From: Rhizobiales bacterium 2SD
GTDB lineage: Bacteria > Pseudomonadota > Alphaproteobacteria > Rhizobiales > Beijerinckiaceae
Direction: 5' to 3'
Assembly: GCA_005502805.1 (NCBI GenBank)
Contig: SCMY01000014.1
Coordinates: 124,001-188,000, forward strand
Length of the DNA stretch: 64,000 bases
The notes under the pieces are model-generated. The model was not told where the DNA came from and did no database searches. It saw only the letters and a program-made list of their open reading frames with translations. The translations under genes and the position numbers were made by a program. Shown piece by piece: positions 8,084 to 16,330 of this stretch (its first letter is position 1; the number at the start of each line of letters is the position of its first letter).

Positions 8084-8254
8084 GCGGCCTTATATCAGAC
8101 CGCCTGATGCTCAACCTTCCCGTGCGGCACTTTTCCCCAGCCACGCCTAAATCTTCTCCAGCAGCTCTTCTGGCGTCCTATGCCACGCCGGGAGCACAAA
8201 CTGAGGATATTGTACGCAATTGTCGCACAAACGCCCGCCGGCGGTTGCCCGAAA
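8084..8254 (-). other. Insert end with possible gene-tail fragment
   Basis: This stretch between the DUF4238 gene and the right repeat holds no intact gene. On the minus strand, ending at the stop at 8147-8149, an open stretch reads LCDNCVQYPQ then WHRTPEELLEKI. It looks like a protein C-terminus but has no start and is under 35 codons. It may be debris of the mobile insert or chance. Confidence 0.2.
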
Positions 8255-8364
8255 GAAACAGGCGCACGCGCCCCGGCCGGGAGGCCGAAGCGCGCTGCGG
8301 GGAATACTTCCAAGACCGGGCCTGTGGCCCGTCGCTCAGAGCTTGTAGCGGATCTGGTCGGTCC
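8255..8364. repeat. Direct repeat at the ldtR 3' end
   Basis: Right-hand partner of 6073-6180. Positions 8336-8364 are the last codons and stop of ldtR. The remainder is its downstream hairpin region, with inverted GGGCC/GGCCC around 8318-8330 and a GGCCGGGAGGCC-type stem near 8275-8287. This copy is intact and completes ldtR. Confidence 0.7.
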
Positions 8365-8848
8365 AGAAGCGCTCGAGGCGCAGCAGGGCGTTGTTCATCC
8401 GCTCGAAATCATCGGCCGCGATGCCGCCGATCTGCTCGACCGTGCGGACATGCTTGTCGTAGACGCCCTTGACGATGTGGTGCACCTCGCGGCCCTTGTC
8501 GGTCAGGCTGATACGCACCGAACGACGGTCGATCCGCGAACGGGCATGGTGCAGGAAGCCGAGCTCGACGAGCTTCTTGACGTTGTAGGAGACGTTGGAG
8601 CCGAGATAGTAGCCGCGGGTGCGCAGCTCGCTGGCCGAGAGCTCGGCGTCGCCGATATTGTAGAGGAGCAGCGCCTGCACGCTGTTGACGTCGTCGCGGT
8701 TGCGACGCTCGAACTCGTCCTTGATCACGTCGAGCAGCCGGCGATGCAGTCGCTCGACCAAGGTGAGAGACTCAAGGTAAAGCGGCTTCACCTTGAGCTC
8801 AACACCTTCGGACGCAGCCGGCTCCACAGTCTTTACATTGCTCTTCAT
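8336..8848 (-). CDS. ldtR: MarR-family regulator LdtR
   Basis: Winged-helix regulator known in Rhizobiales and Liberibacter to control L,D-transpeptidase expression and osmotic tolerance. The 170-residue protein has the conserved core SVQALLLYNIGDAELSASEL and RGYYLGSNVSYNVKKLVELG, followed by the wing RSRIDRRSVRISLTDKG. I recognise this core as LdtR rather than a generic MarR. The start is the ATG at 8848, since homologues begin close to this point; an upstream in-frame start at 8914 would add 22 unlikely residues. The 3' end coincides with the right-hand repeat of the accessory insert. An imperfect palindrome at 8961-8980 may be its own operator. Confidence 0.9.
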   Translation of the reverse strand: MKSNVKTVEPAASEGVELKVKPLYLESLTLVERLHRRLLDVIKDEFERRNRDDVNSVQALLLYNIGDAELSASELRTRGYYLGSNVSYNVKKLVELGFLHHARSRIDRRSVRISLTDKGREVHHIVKGVYDKHVRTVEQIGGIAADDFERMNNALLRLERFWTDQIRYKL

Positions 8849-8960
8849 GGTAATATCCCGCCTGTTGATTACCGGCCAGGATTTGTCTCCCGGTCCGCTT
8901 CTGAGAGACACCATAGGCGGGGCGGATGAAAACGAGTTTAAATATCAGGATGAATCAGGG

Positions 8961-8980
8961 ATTTACCCATTTGGGTGAAT
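8961..8980. promoter_or_regulatory. Imperfect palindrome upstream of ldtR
   Basis: ATTTACCCAT followed by TTGGGTGAAT forms an inverted repeat with eight of ten complementary positions, about 113 bases before the ldtR start codon. Size and symmetry fit a MarR-type operator, so autoregulation is plausible. CTTACCACAG at 9018-9027, also found before the transpeptidase gene, lies just upstream. Confidence 0.4.
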
Positions 8981-9056
8981 CCAAAATGAACCGCAAATCC
9001 CTTAAGCTAAAGCGATTCTTACCACAGCCCGGCATATTCGATGCAGGCTGGCGACC

Positions 9057-9503
9057 TCAGGCCTCCTGATTCTCAGCCGCCCAGGTGGCGAGGAAATAGG
9101 CGAGCACCAGTGCGACATAGGTGCCGATCAGAATAGGCGAGAGCGTCAGCCAGCGCGGGAAGAAGAAGCCCAGCAGGAGCTGGCTGACCGCTGCTAGCAG
9201 CCAGAGCACGCCGCCCCAGGTCGCGGTCAACCAGAGACCGACACCCGCGACGAGATCGAAGACCGCGAAATAGACGGTGATCGCCTGGAAGGTCAGCGGG
9301 CGCGTCTCGAAGGCGGGACCGGGCTCGAAGACCAGTCCCAGGCCGAGGATCGTCGCCCAGTGCATCAATCCCTTGCCGATCCAGACCACCGAAAGCAGCC
9401 GCAGCAGCCAGACCAGGATCAGCCGCCAGCGTATGCCGCGCTTTCGGGCCTCGCCAGCCTGGGCCGGACCGCGCAGAACCTCGCCGTCGCGCAACACCGC
9501 CAT
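9057..9503 (-). CDS. Small integral membrane protein, probably DUF6163
   Basis: A 148-residue protein with four hydrophobic segments separated by short loops: WRLILVWLLRLLSVVWIGKG, a segment around FQAITVYFAVFDLVAGVGLW, then VLWLLAAVSQLLLGFF and ILIGTYVALVLAYFLATW. Alphaproteobacterial proteins of this shape next to ldtR are assigned to DUF6163; I recall this rather than verify it. The ATG at 9503 follows two bases after the stop of the upstream hydrolase gene, so the two are translationally linked. Function is unknown. Confidence 0.7.
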   Translation of the reverse strand: MAVLRDGEVLRGPAQAGEARKRGIRWRLILVWLLRLLSVVWIGKGLMHWATILGLGLVFEPGPAFETRPLTFQAITVYFAVFDLVAGVGLWLTATWGGVLWLLAAVSQLLLGFFFPRWLTLSPILIGTYVALVLAYFLATWAAENQEA

Positions 9504-9504
9504 T

Positions 9505-10560
9505 TCAGCCACCCAGCACCAGCTCGGCCTCGCCGAGCGGCGCGAAATAGGACGCAATCATCGCCGGGTCGAGCTCCTCCAGTGTCTGGGGCCGCCAGGC
9601 TGGCGCCTGATCCTTGTCGATCACCACCGCGCGCACGCCCTCATAGAAATCGTGGCCGTGCGGAATGCGCGAGACGATGCGAAATTCGAGCTGCATCGCT
9701 TCAGCAAAGCCGAGCGCGCCGCCGCGGCGCATCTGCTCGAAGGCGATGGCGACGCTGGTCGGCGACTTCGCCCGAATCGTGGCGAGCGCCTTGGCGGCGA
9801 AGGCATCGCCAGCGGCAGCCTTGTCATCGAGGCGGCTGAGAACCTCCGGCAGCGTCGCCGCGCCGAAGCAATGCGCGATCGTCGCGCGCTCCGGGGCGAG
9901 CTTGCCCGGCCCGGGATCCGCGGCGAAACGAGCGAGCGTGGCATCGACAGGCTTGGAGCCGGTCAAGGCCTCGGCGAGCTCGGCCATGCGCGCCGAGGGA
10001 ACCGCATGCGTCGCCAGCCCGAGCGCCAGCGCATCGGCCTGGCCGACACGGTCGCCGGTCAGCGCGAGATAGGTGCCGGCGTGGTCCGGCAGGCGCGGCA
10101 AGGCATAGGTCGCGCCGACATCAGGGAAGAAGCCGATGCCGACCTCAGGCATGGCGAAGAGCCAACGCTCGCCGGCAACGCGGTGGCTGCCATGCAGCGA
10201 GAGGCCGACGCCGCCGCCCATGACGATGCCGTCGACCAGCGCGATATAGGGCTTGGGATAGCTCTGGATGCGGGCGTTGAGGATGTATTCCTCGCGCCAG
10301 AAGGCGAGCATCTCGTCGTATTGGCCGGCCTTGCCGAGATCGTGCAGGGAGCGGATGTCGCCGCCGGCGCAAAACGCCTTCTCGCCGGCGCCGGTGACGA
10401 CGATGCGTGTGACAGCGGGATCGTGTTCCCAGGCGTCGAGCGCCTTGGCCAGCTCGCGCACCATGGGAAGATTGAGCGCGTTCAGCGCCTTCGGCCGGTT
10501 GAGCAGGACGAAGCCGGCGCTGCCGCGGATTTCACAGATGATGTCCTGATCCTGCGTCAT
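9505..10560 (-). CDS. 3-hydroxyisobutyryl-CoA hydrolase, crotonase fold
   Basis: Cytoplasmic thioesterase that releases 3-hydroxyisobutyrate from its CoA ester in valine catabolism. The 351 residues match the HIBYL-CoA hydrolase branch (ECH_2): the oxyanion-hole segments GEKAFCAGGDIRSL and MGGGVGLSLHGSHRVAGE, and the diagnostic AMPEVGIGFFPDVGATYALP. The C-terminus has the extra helical region absent from ordinary 260-residue enoyl-CoA hydratases. It is co-oriented with the small membrane protein gene directly downstream. Some members are annotated as enoyl-CoA hydratase; length favours the hydrolase. Confidence 0.9.
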   Translation of the reverse strand: MTQDQDIICEIRGSAGFVLLNRPKALNALNLPMVRELAKALDAWEHDPAVTRIVVTGAGEKAFCAGGDIRSLHDLGKAGQYDEMLAFWREEYILNARIQSYPKPYIALVDGIVMGGGVGLSLHGSHRVAGERWLFAMPEVGIGFFPDVGATYALPRLPDHAGTYLALTGDRVGQADALALGLATHAVPSARMAELAEALTGSKPVDATLARFAADPGPGKLAPERATIAHCFGAATLPEVLSRLDDKAAAGDAFAAKALATIRAKSPTSVAIAFEQMRRGGALGFAEAMQLEFRIVSRIPHGHDFYEGVRAVVIDKDQAPAWRPQTLEELDPAMIASYFAPLGEAELVLGG

Positions 10561-10647
10561 GTCCGCCTCGACCCCGATCCGTCAGGCGGTTCTGGAAGGC
10601 GAGGCCAAGCTTGTCAACGCGAGCGGCAGCCCGGTCCCGTCCTGACT

Positions 10648-10998
10648 TTAGCGCACGGTGACGATGCCGCGGCCATAGCCGCCATGGGCCTTGGGCAGGA
10701 CGACACAGACCATCGCCCGGCCATGGCTCTGCTCGATCGAGGCCAGTGCCGCGACTTGCTCGGCATAGCTCTCGGTGGCGCGCAGGCCAGCGAGCGTGCC
10801 CTTGATCTCGCGCAGGTTCTTGTCGAGCCTATCCTGGCCGAGCCGCAGGGATGGGCAATGCCGCTCGGCATAGTCAGCGGAGGCGAGCGCGGTCGCGGTC
10901 TGTGCCTCGATCGCATCGCGGCGCGTCACCTCGGCCAGTGCGGCTGTGGCAGTGAGCACTGCCACCAGCATGGTGACAGCAAAGAATTCTGGCCGCAT
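10648..10998 (-). CDS. Hypothetical secreted protein
   Basis: Unrecognised 116-residue protein. The first 22 residues (MRPEFFAVTMLVAVLTATAA) form a signal peptide with probable cleavage after ALA. The mature part is short and mostly helical with two cysteines (HCPSLRLG and MVCVVLP), which could form a disulfide in the periplasm. It ends in a glycine-rich HGGYGRG. No neighbour indicates its role. It faces away from hemB. Confidence 0.6.
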   Translation of the reverse strand: MRPEFFAVTMLVAVLTATAALAEVTRRDAIEAQTATALASADYAERHCPSLRLGQDRLDKNLREIKGTLAGLRATESYAEQVAALASIEQSHGRAMVCVVLPKAHGGYGRGIVTVR

Positions 10999-11156
10999 CG
11001 CATCCCCTTTCCATCACCGCAGGATTGCCCGCGCCGGGCAGGCTTGCGCCGCTCTGGCCTGCTCTCGCGCTGCGACCATCGCGCCTGTTTTGGGGGAGAG
11101 CCGATGTGCTAAGGGATCGCCTGCAAGCCAATATCGCATTCACGGCGGAGGCGTCG

Positions 11157-12203
11157 ATGACTTCCCGGGTACAGCCCCTCTCCACGCCGCAGGCCGCAAC
11201 CAAAGCTGCGGATTCGCTCGGCCTCACCCGCCGCATGCGCCGCAATCGCAAGGCCGAGTGGTCGCGCCGGCTGGTGCGCGAGAACCGCCTGACCACCGAC
11301 GACCTGATCTGGCCGATCTTCCTGATCGATTCCAGCGAAGCCGTGTCACCCGTCGCGTGGATGCCGGGCGTCGACCGTCTCAATATCGATGAGGCCGTGC
11401 GCCAGGCCGAGGCCGCGGCGAAGCTCGGCGTCCCGGCGATCGCGCCCTTCCCCTATGTCGACCGGAGCTTGCGCGACGAGACCGGCTCGGAAGCGCTCAA
11501 CAGCCGCAACCTGATGTGCCGGGCGGTGCGCGCCATCAAGGCGGCGGTGCCGGAGATCGGCATCATCTGCGACGCGGCGCTCGACCCCTATACCTCGCAC
11601 GGCCATGACGGCGTCATGGACGGCGAGCGCATCCTGAACGACCCCAGCGTCGGCATCCTCGTCCGCCAGGCGCTGGCGCTGGCCGAAGCCGGCGCCGATG
11701 TGATCGCGCCCTCGGACATGATGGACGGGCGTGTCGGCGCGATCCGGGCCGCGCTCGACGCGAGCGGTCATGAGGACGTGCAGATCATGGCCTACTCGGC
11801 CAAATACGCTTCGGCCTTTTACGGCCCGTTCCGCGATGCGATCGGCACCAACGCCACGCTGATCGGCGACAAGCGCACCTACCAGATGGACCCGGCCAAT
11901 ACCGACGAGGCAATCGCCGAGGTCGCGCTCGACATCGAAGAGGGCGCCGATATGGTGATGGTCAAACCCGGCCTGCCCTATCTCGACATCATCGCGCGGG
12001 TGAAGGACACCTTCTCGGTGCCGACCTTCGCCTATCAGGTCTCCGGCGAGTACGCGATGATCATGGCGGCAGCCAACAATGGCTGGCTCGACGGCGACAA
12101 GGCGATGCTGGAAAGCCTGCTCTCCTTCAAGCGCGCCGGCGCCGACGGCGTGCTGACCTATTTCGCGCCGAAGGTGGCGAAGATGCTGAAGGAGCGTGGC
12201 TGA
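11157..12203 (+). CDS. hemB: Porphobilinogen synthase (ALA dehydratase)
   Basis: Condenses two 5-aminolevulinate molecules to porphobilinogen, the first common step of tetrapyrrole synthesis. The 348-residue enzyme has both catalytic lysines, K216 in YSAKYASAFYGPF and K270 in MVMVKPGLPYLD. At the metal site, the three cysteines of zinc enzymes are replaced (DAALDPYTSHGHDG, with D139 and D143), as in magnesium-dependent alphaproteobacterial HemB. The ATG at 11157 follows GGCGGAGG at good spacing. It ends one base from the convergent methyltransferase gene with no visible terminator between. Confidence 0.97.
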   Translation: MTSRVQPLSTPQAATKAADSLGLTRRMRRNRKAEWSRRLVRENRLTTDDLIWPIFLIDSSEAVSPVAWMPGVDRLNIDEAVRQAEAAAKLGVPAIAPFPYVDRSLRDETGSEALNSRNLMCRAVRAIKAAVPEIGIICDAALDPYTSHGHDGVMDGERILNDPSVGILVRQALALAEAGADVIAPSDMMDGRVGAIRAALDASGHEDVQIMAYSAKYASAFYGPFRDAIGTNATLIGDKRTYQMDPANTDEAIAEVALDIEEGADMVMVKPGLPYLDIIARVKDTFSVPTFAYQVSGEYAMIMAAANNGWLDGDKAMLESLLSFKRAGADGVLTYFAPKVAKMLKERG

Positions 12204-12204
12204 T

Positions 12205-12942
12205 CTAGCCGGGCAGCCGATAGACGGAGACGTGTGAGCGCGACTCCGCCGTGAATGGCGCACCATTCCAATCCGCGTGCCGACTCTCGAGCTCGAAGCC
12301 GGCCAGCTGGGCCATCAGGTCGAGTTCCGCCGGCCAGATGTAGCGGTGCGGCGAGCGGAATAGCTCGGCCTGCTTGCCCTCGCCGAACCTGAAGTGGTGG
12401 GAGACCACCTGCTGGTTCAGCACATCATAGGTATCGAGGCCGATATAGCCCGCCTCGGACTGCCAGACGACGGCCTGCTGCCCGGGCGGCAGCTTGCGCA
12501 GCTCCGGCACCCAGAGCTCGATCACGAAACGCCCGCCGGGCGAGAGATGGCGCGCCGCATTGCGGAAGCAGGCGACCTGCTGCGCCTGCGTGAGCAGGTT
12601 CGAGATCGTGTTGTAGACGAGGAAGACGAGCGAATAGGTGCCGGGAGCGGTGGCCGTCGCCATGTCGCCGAGAATGACCGGGATCGTTGCCTCGCCCACC
12701 TTGGTCCGCAGGCGGGCGATCATCGCAGCTGAGAACTCGATGCCCGCCACCGGCACGTTGCGCTGGCTGAGCGGCACCGCGATGCGGCCGGTCCCGATCG
12801 CGAATTCGAGCGCCCTGCCGCCCTCGGCGAGCTGCGCAAGGCGCGCGACCGCTGGCTCCAGAACATCGGGCGAGAACATACCCGCTCCCGGTGTGTCATA
12901 GGTCTCCGCCGCCCCGGCGTCCCAGATCTCGTCCTGCTGCAT
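12205..12942 (-). CDS. Class I SAM-dependent methyltransferase
   Basis: A 245-residue Rossmann-fold methyltransferase of unknown substrate. The SAM-binding glycine motif is ALEFAIGTGRIAVPLSQ, motif II lies around VAGIEFSAAMIARL, and LVFLVYNTISNLLTQ is the post-I acidic/hydrophobic strand region. It is closest in style to the UbiE/Methyltransf_25 type. The ATG at 12942 was chosen because the upstream extension to 13155 is low in conserved features and overlaps the divergent gene's control region. Confidence 0.82.
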   Translation of the reverse strand: MQQDEIWDAGAAETYDTPGAGMFSPDVLEPAVARLAQLAEGGRALEFAIGTGRIAVPLSQRNVPVAGIEFSAAMIARLRTKVGEATIPVILGDMATATAPGTYSLVFLVYNTISNLLTQAQQVACFRNAARHLSPGGRFVIELWVPELRKLPPGQQAVVWQSEAGYIGLDTYDVLNQQVVSHHFRFGEGKQAELFRSPHRYIWPAELDLMAQLAGFELESRHADWNGAPFTAESRSHVSVYRLPG

Positions 12943-13090
12943 GCCGGATGTCCTGTCGCGCTGCCGGCCGATCGGGTCAACCCTTGTCGGATGTGCACCG
13001 TCCCGTCGATTTATCAAGCCCTGCGATTGCTCGCCCGACGCGCGCGCAGCGAGTTCCAACGCCCCGATTCTCGCGCTAGCTTCCGCCGCG

Positions 13091-14422
13091 ATGCGCGCCC
13101 TGCTCACGTCGATTCTGCTCTGCCTTGCGCTCGCCGGCTGCGGGCGTTTCGACACCGATCAGATTCGTGCCTGCCGACTGGCGATCCCGGCGCTGAACCC
13201 AACCGACACCGTCATCACCATCGAGGGTACCGGCACCGGCCCGCGCGCCGATATCCTGCGCATCGTCTACCGGGCACAGGCGCCGGAATCACCGCCGCGC
13301 CGCCGCACCATCGATTGCATTTTCGCCGGCGAGGGTGCCTCGTTGCAGCGCGGCGCGCTGGCGGGGCTGGCCTCCGACGGCGTGCCGATGACCGATGCCA
13401 GCTTCCTGCTGCTGCGGCGCTTCTATCTCGAATACAAGGCCGAGCCGCCGGTCGATCCCGGCATGTCACCGGGCGCCGACCTCATCAGCCTGTCGCCCGG
13501 TCTCGCCTACGGCCTGCAGCAGGGGATCGCCGCCCTGCCCTCGGCCGCGATCTATGCGCTACTCGCCAGCGCCTACGCACTGATCTACGGGCTCAACGGC
13601 CGCATCCTGCTGACCTTCGGCGAATTCTCGGCGCTGGGCGCGCTCGCCGCCGTGGTCGGCGTGGCGCTCACCTTATCACTCGCCGTCTCGACGCCCGTCT
13701 CAGGCCTATTCATCGCCTTTGCCGTAGCAATTGCCGTCGCCGCTTTCCACGGTTTTGCCATGGGCCGTTTCGTGCTGCGCCATCTCGATAAGAGCAATGG
13801 CCAGCAGGTGCTGATCGCGACGATCGGGCTCGCCATCGCGCTCTCGGAATACTTGCGTCTCGCGCAGGGCGCCGAGCTGCGCTGGCTGCCGCCGGTGTTC
13901 AACGAGCCGCTGCCACTGGCGCGGGCCGACCAGTTCATCGTCACCGCGACGCCTGTCTCGCTCGCGATGGCGGGGCTCGGCTTCAGCGCCGCAACCTGCC
14001 TCATCCTCTATCTCGCCCGCTCGTCCTATGGCCGGGCCTGGCGCGCGGTCGCCGACGATGCCAAGACCGCCGCGCTGTTCGGGGTCGATCCCGGCGCGGT
14101 GCATGACCGGGCGCTGATCATCGCCTGCGCGATCTGCGGCGCGGCCGGCGTCATCGTCACCGTGATCTATGGCGGCATGGGCTTTTCGGGCGGCTTCACA
14201 CTCGGCCTGAAGGCCCTGGTCGCGGCCGTGCTCGGCGGCATCGGCTCGGTGCCCGGCGCCTGCCTCGGCGGGCTCGTCATCGCCGCCTTCGAGGTGCTCT
14301 GGTCGGCGACGATGCCGCTCGAACAGCGCGACATCGCGGTCTATAGCTTGCTCGCCGTGACGCTGATCCTGCGCCCCGGCGGCTTCTTCGGCGACGGCGC
14401 GCTGACGCCTCGCCAGGTTTGA
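13091..14422 (+). CDS. LivH-like ABC permease with N-terminal lipoprotein domain
   Basis: A 443-residue fusion-like protein. Residues 1-17 form a lipoprotein signal with lipobox LAGC (Cys17). Residues about 18-130 are a soluble domain of unknown role. From about 140 onward come eight or so membrane segments of the branched-chain amino acid permease family (NGRILLTFGEFSALGALAAV; SYGRAWRAVADDAKTAALFG; ALVAAVLGGIGSVPGACLGG). No LivM, LivF, LivG or LivK gene is adjacent, so partners must lie elsewhere or the protein works differently. The stop codon overlaps the threonine ammonia-lyase region by a few bases, suggesting an operon related to threonine or branched-chain metabolism. Confidence 0.85.
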   Translation: MRALLTSILLCLALAGCGRFDTDQIRACRLAIPALNPTDTVITIEGTGTGPRADILRIVYRAQAPESPPRRRTIDCIFAGEGASLQRGALAGLASDGVPMTDASFLLLRRFYLEYKAEPPVDPGMSPGADLISLSPGLAYGLQQGIAALPSAAIYALLASAYALIYGLNGRILLTFGEFSALGALAAVVGVALTLSLAVSTPVSGLFIAFAVAIAVAAFHGFAMGRFVLRHLDKSNGQQVLIATIGLAIALSEYLRLAQGAELRWLPPVFNEPLPLARADQFIVTATPVSLAMAGLGFSAATCLILYLARSSYGRAWRAVADDAKTAALFGVDPGAVHDRALIIACAICGAAGVIVTVIYGGMGFSGGFTLGLKALVAAVLGGIGSVPGACLGGLVIAAFEVLWSATMPLEQRDIAVYSLLAVTLILRPGGFFGDGALTPRQV

Positions 14423-14439
14423 GTCATTTGGGGGACCGG

Positions 14440-15684
14440 ATGGGCAGCGGCTTCGCGATCAGCTTCGCCGACATCGAGGCGGCTGCGCAGACCATCGCAG
14501 GCCATGTGCTGAAGACGCCGCTGATGCCGGCGCCGCGCCTGTCGGCGCTGACCGGCGCAGAGGTCTTCGTCAAGCACGAGAACATGCAGGCGACCGCCTC
14601 GTTCAAGGAGCGCGGCGCGGTCAACAAGCTGCTGAGCTTGGGCGAAGATGAGAGGCGCCGCGGCGTCATCGCCATGTCGGCGGGCAACCATGCCCAGGCC
14701 GTGGCCTATCACGCCCGGCGCTTCGGCATCCCGGCCACCATCGTGATGCCGGAGACGACGCCGCTGGTGAAGGTCGAGAATACCCGCGCACACGGCGCCG
14801 AGGTCGTGCTGTTCGGCGAGACGCTCTACGAATCCACGCAGAAGGCACGCGAGATCGCCGCCGAAAAGAGCCTCGTCTTCGTCCACCCCTATGACGATGC
14901 GGCGGTGATGGCCGGCCAGGGCACGGTCGCGCTGGAGATGCTGGAACAGGAGCCGCAGCTCGACACGCTGCTGATCCCGCTCGGTGGCGGCGGGTTGATG
15001 GCGGGCAACGCCATCGCCGCCAAAGCGCTGAAACCATCGATCGAGATGATCGGCGTCGAGGCGGCGCTCTACCCCTCCTTCCACAACGCTGTGCACGACG
15101 CGACCATGCCGATCGGCGGAGCGACCCTGGCCGAGGGCATCGCGGTCAAGACCGTCGGCGCGCAGACCCTGCCGGTTGTGAAGGCGCTGGTCGCCGACAT
15201 CGTGCTGGTCGGCGAGGACCTGATCGAGCGCGCCGTCAACGCCTGCGCGACGCTGCAGCACACGCTGGCCGAAGGCGCCGGCGCGGCCGGCCTCGCGGCG
15301 ATGCTGAAGGAGCCGGAGCGCTACCGCGGCCGCAAGGTGGGGCTCGTGCTCTCGGGCGGCAACATCGACGCCCGGCTGCTCGCGGCGATCATGGTGCGCG
15401 AGCTCGAGCGCGAGCAGCGCATCGCCGCCTTCCGTCTCACCGCCAGTGACCGGCCGGGCCTGCTCGGCAAGGTCGCGAGCCTGTTCGGCACGCTCGGCGC
15501 CAACATTCTCGAGGTCAGCCATGGCCGGCTCTTCCTCGATGTTCCCGCCAAGGGCGTGATGCTCGACGTGACCATCGAGACCCGCGACGAGGCCCACACC
15601 GCCGCAATCGAGGAGGCGCTCCGCCAGGAAGGCTTCGCGCCGCGCCGGATTTATCCGCGTGGCCTTGCGGAACCGGCTGGCTGA
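14440..15684 (+). CDS. ilvA: Threonine ammonia-lyase with ACT domain
   Basis: PLP enzyme that deaminates threonine to 2-oxobutyrate, the entry into isoleucine synthesis or threonine catabolism. The 414 residues begin with the PLP fold, whose Schiff-base lysine is in ASFKERGA, with the phosphate loop at GGGGLMAG. A C-terminal ACT domain of about 75 residues (FRLTASDRPGLLGKVASLFG) points to allosteric control. The ATG at 14440 has GGGGG five bases upstream; the TTG at 14419 overlaps the permease stop and is less likely. The neighbouring permease suggests coupling to amino-acid transport. Confidence 0.93.
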   Translation: MGSGFAISFADIEAAAQTIAGHVLKTPLMPAPRLSALTGAEVFVKHENMQATASFKERGAVNKLLSLGEDERRRGVIAMSAGNHAQAVAYHARRFGIPATIVMPETTPLVKVENTRAHGAEVVLFGETLYESTQKAREIAAEKSLVFVHPYDDAAVMAGQGTVALEMLEQEPQLDTLLIPLGGGGLMAGNAIAAKALKPSIEMIGVEAALYPSFHNAVHDATMPIGGATLAEGIAVKTVGAQTLPVVKALVADIVLVGEDLIERAVNACATLQHTLAEGAGAAGLAAMLKEPERYRGRKVGLVLSGGNIDARLLAAIMVRELEREQRIAAFRLTASDRPGLLGKVASLFGTLGANILEVSHGRLFLDVPAKGVMLDVTIETRDEAHTAAIEEALRQEGFAPRRIYPRGLAEPAG

Positions 15685-15743
15685 TCAAACATTATTGCCC
15701 GGTGGGTCATCCCGGCCCCTGAGCAGTGAGGAATTCAACGTCG

Positions 15744-16217
15744 ATGTCGAACCCGTCCTATCGCCAGCCGCCGATCATCGCGCTGGAGGACCGGCCGCTG
15801 CAGGATACGCGCGGCGTGCTCGGCTCGCGCCTGTTCGCCTGGATCGGCGACGTCGTCGTGCTGTTCATCCTGGGCAGCATGGTCTGGTTCCTGCTCGCGA
15901 TCCTCGGCATCGTCACCTTCGGCCTGACCTGGCTGCTGATGGGCGGCGCAACGATCGCCGTCGCGCTCGGCTATGCCGCCATCACCATCGGCGGCCGCAA
16001 GCAGGCGACGCTCGGCATGCGCATGGCGGGCCTTCGGGTCGAGACCGCCTCGGGCGGCCGGCCGGATGCGCTGGCGGCTGCGGTGCACGCGCTGTTCTTC
16101 TATGTTGCGGCCGGCACAGTCGGCCTCTGGTTCCTCGACATCGCCTGCGGGCTGGTGCGCGAGGACCGACGCCTCGGCCACGACATCCTGACCGGGCTGG
16201 TGGTGGTGCGGGCCTGA
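15744..16217 (+). CDS. RDD family membrane protein
   Basis: A 156-residue inner-membrane protein of the RDD family, whose molecular function is generally unknown; some members affect ion or osmotic homeostasis. The pattern GSRLFAWIGDVVVLFILG holds the Arg and Asp of the first membrane helix, and REDRRLGHDILTGLVVV the conserved C-terminal Asp. About four membrane segments are visible. The ATG at 15744 follows GAGGAA with longish spacing; the GTG at 15726 is an alternative. Confidence 0.88.
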   Translation: MSNPSYRQPPIIALEDRPLQDTRGVLGSRLFAWIGDVVVLFILGSMVWFLLAILGIVTFGLTWLLMGGATIAVALGYAAITIGGRKQATLGMRMAGLRVETASGGRPDALAAAVHALFFYVAAGTVGLWFLDIACGLVREDRRLGHDILTGLVVVRA

Positions 16218-16224
16218 GGCTTCC

Positions 16225-16316
16225 CGTCATGCTCGCCCTTGTGGCAAGCATCACGTCTTGAACACCGCCCTGTCCGAAGGAAGCCGTGCGTGGTCGGGAC
16301 AAGCCCGACCATGACG
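16225..16316. repeat. Dispersed palindromic repeat, copy 1
   Basis: Begins CGTCATGCTCGCCCTTGTGG, contains a CGTCTTGAACACCGC block, and ends with the hairpin TGGTCGGG-ACAAG-CCCGACCA followed by ATGACG. Related copies lie at 25658-25765, 27142-27234 and 48383-48480. The terminal CGTCAT/ATGACG are inverted. It lies between convergent genes and its hairpin may serve as a terminator. Confidence 0.8.
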
Positions 16317-16330
16317 GCAATGGCGGTCGC

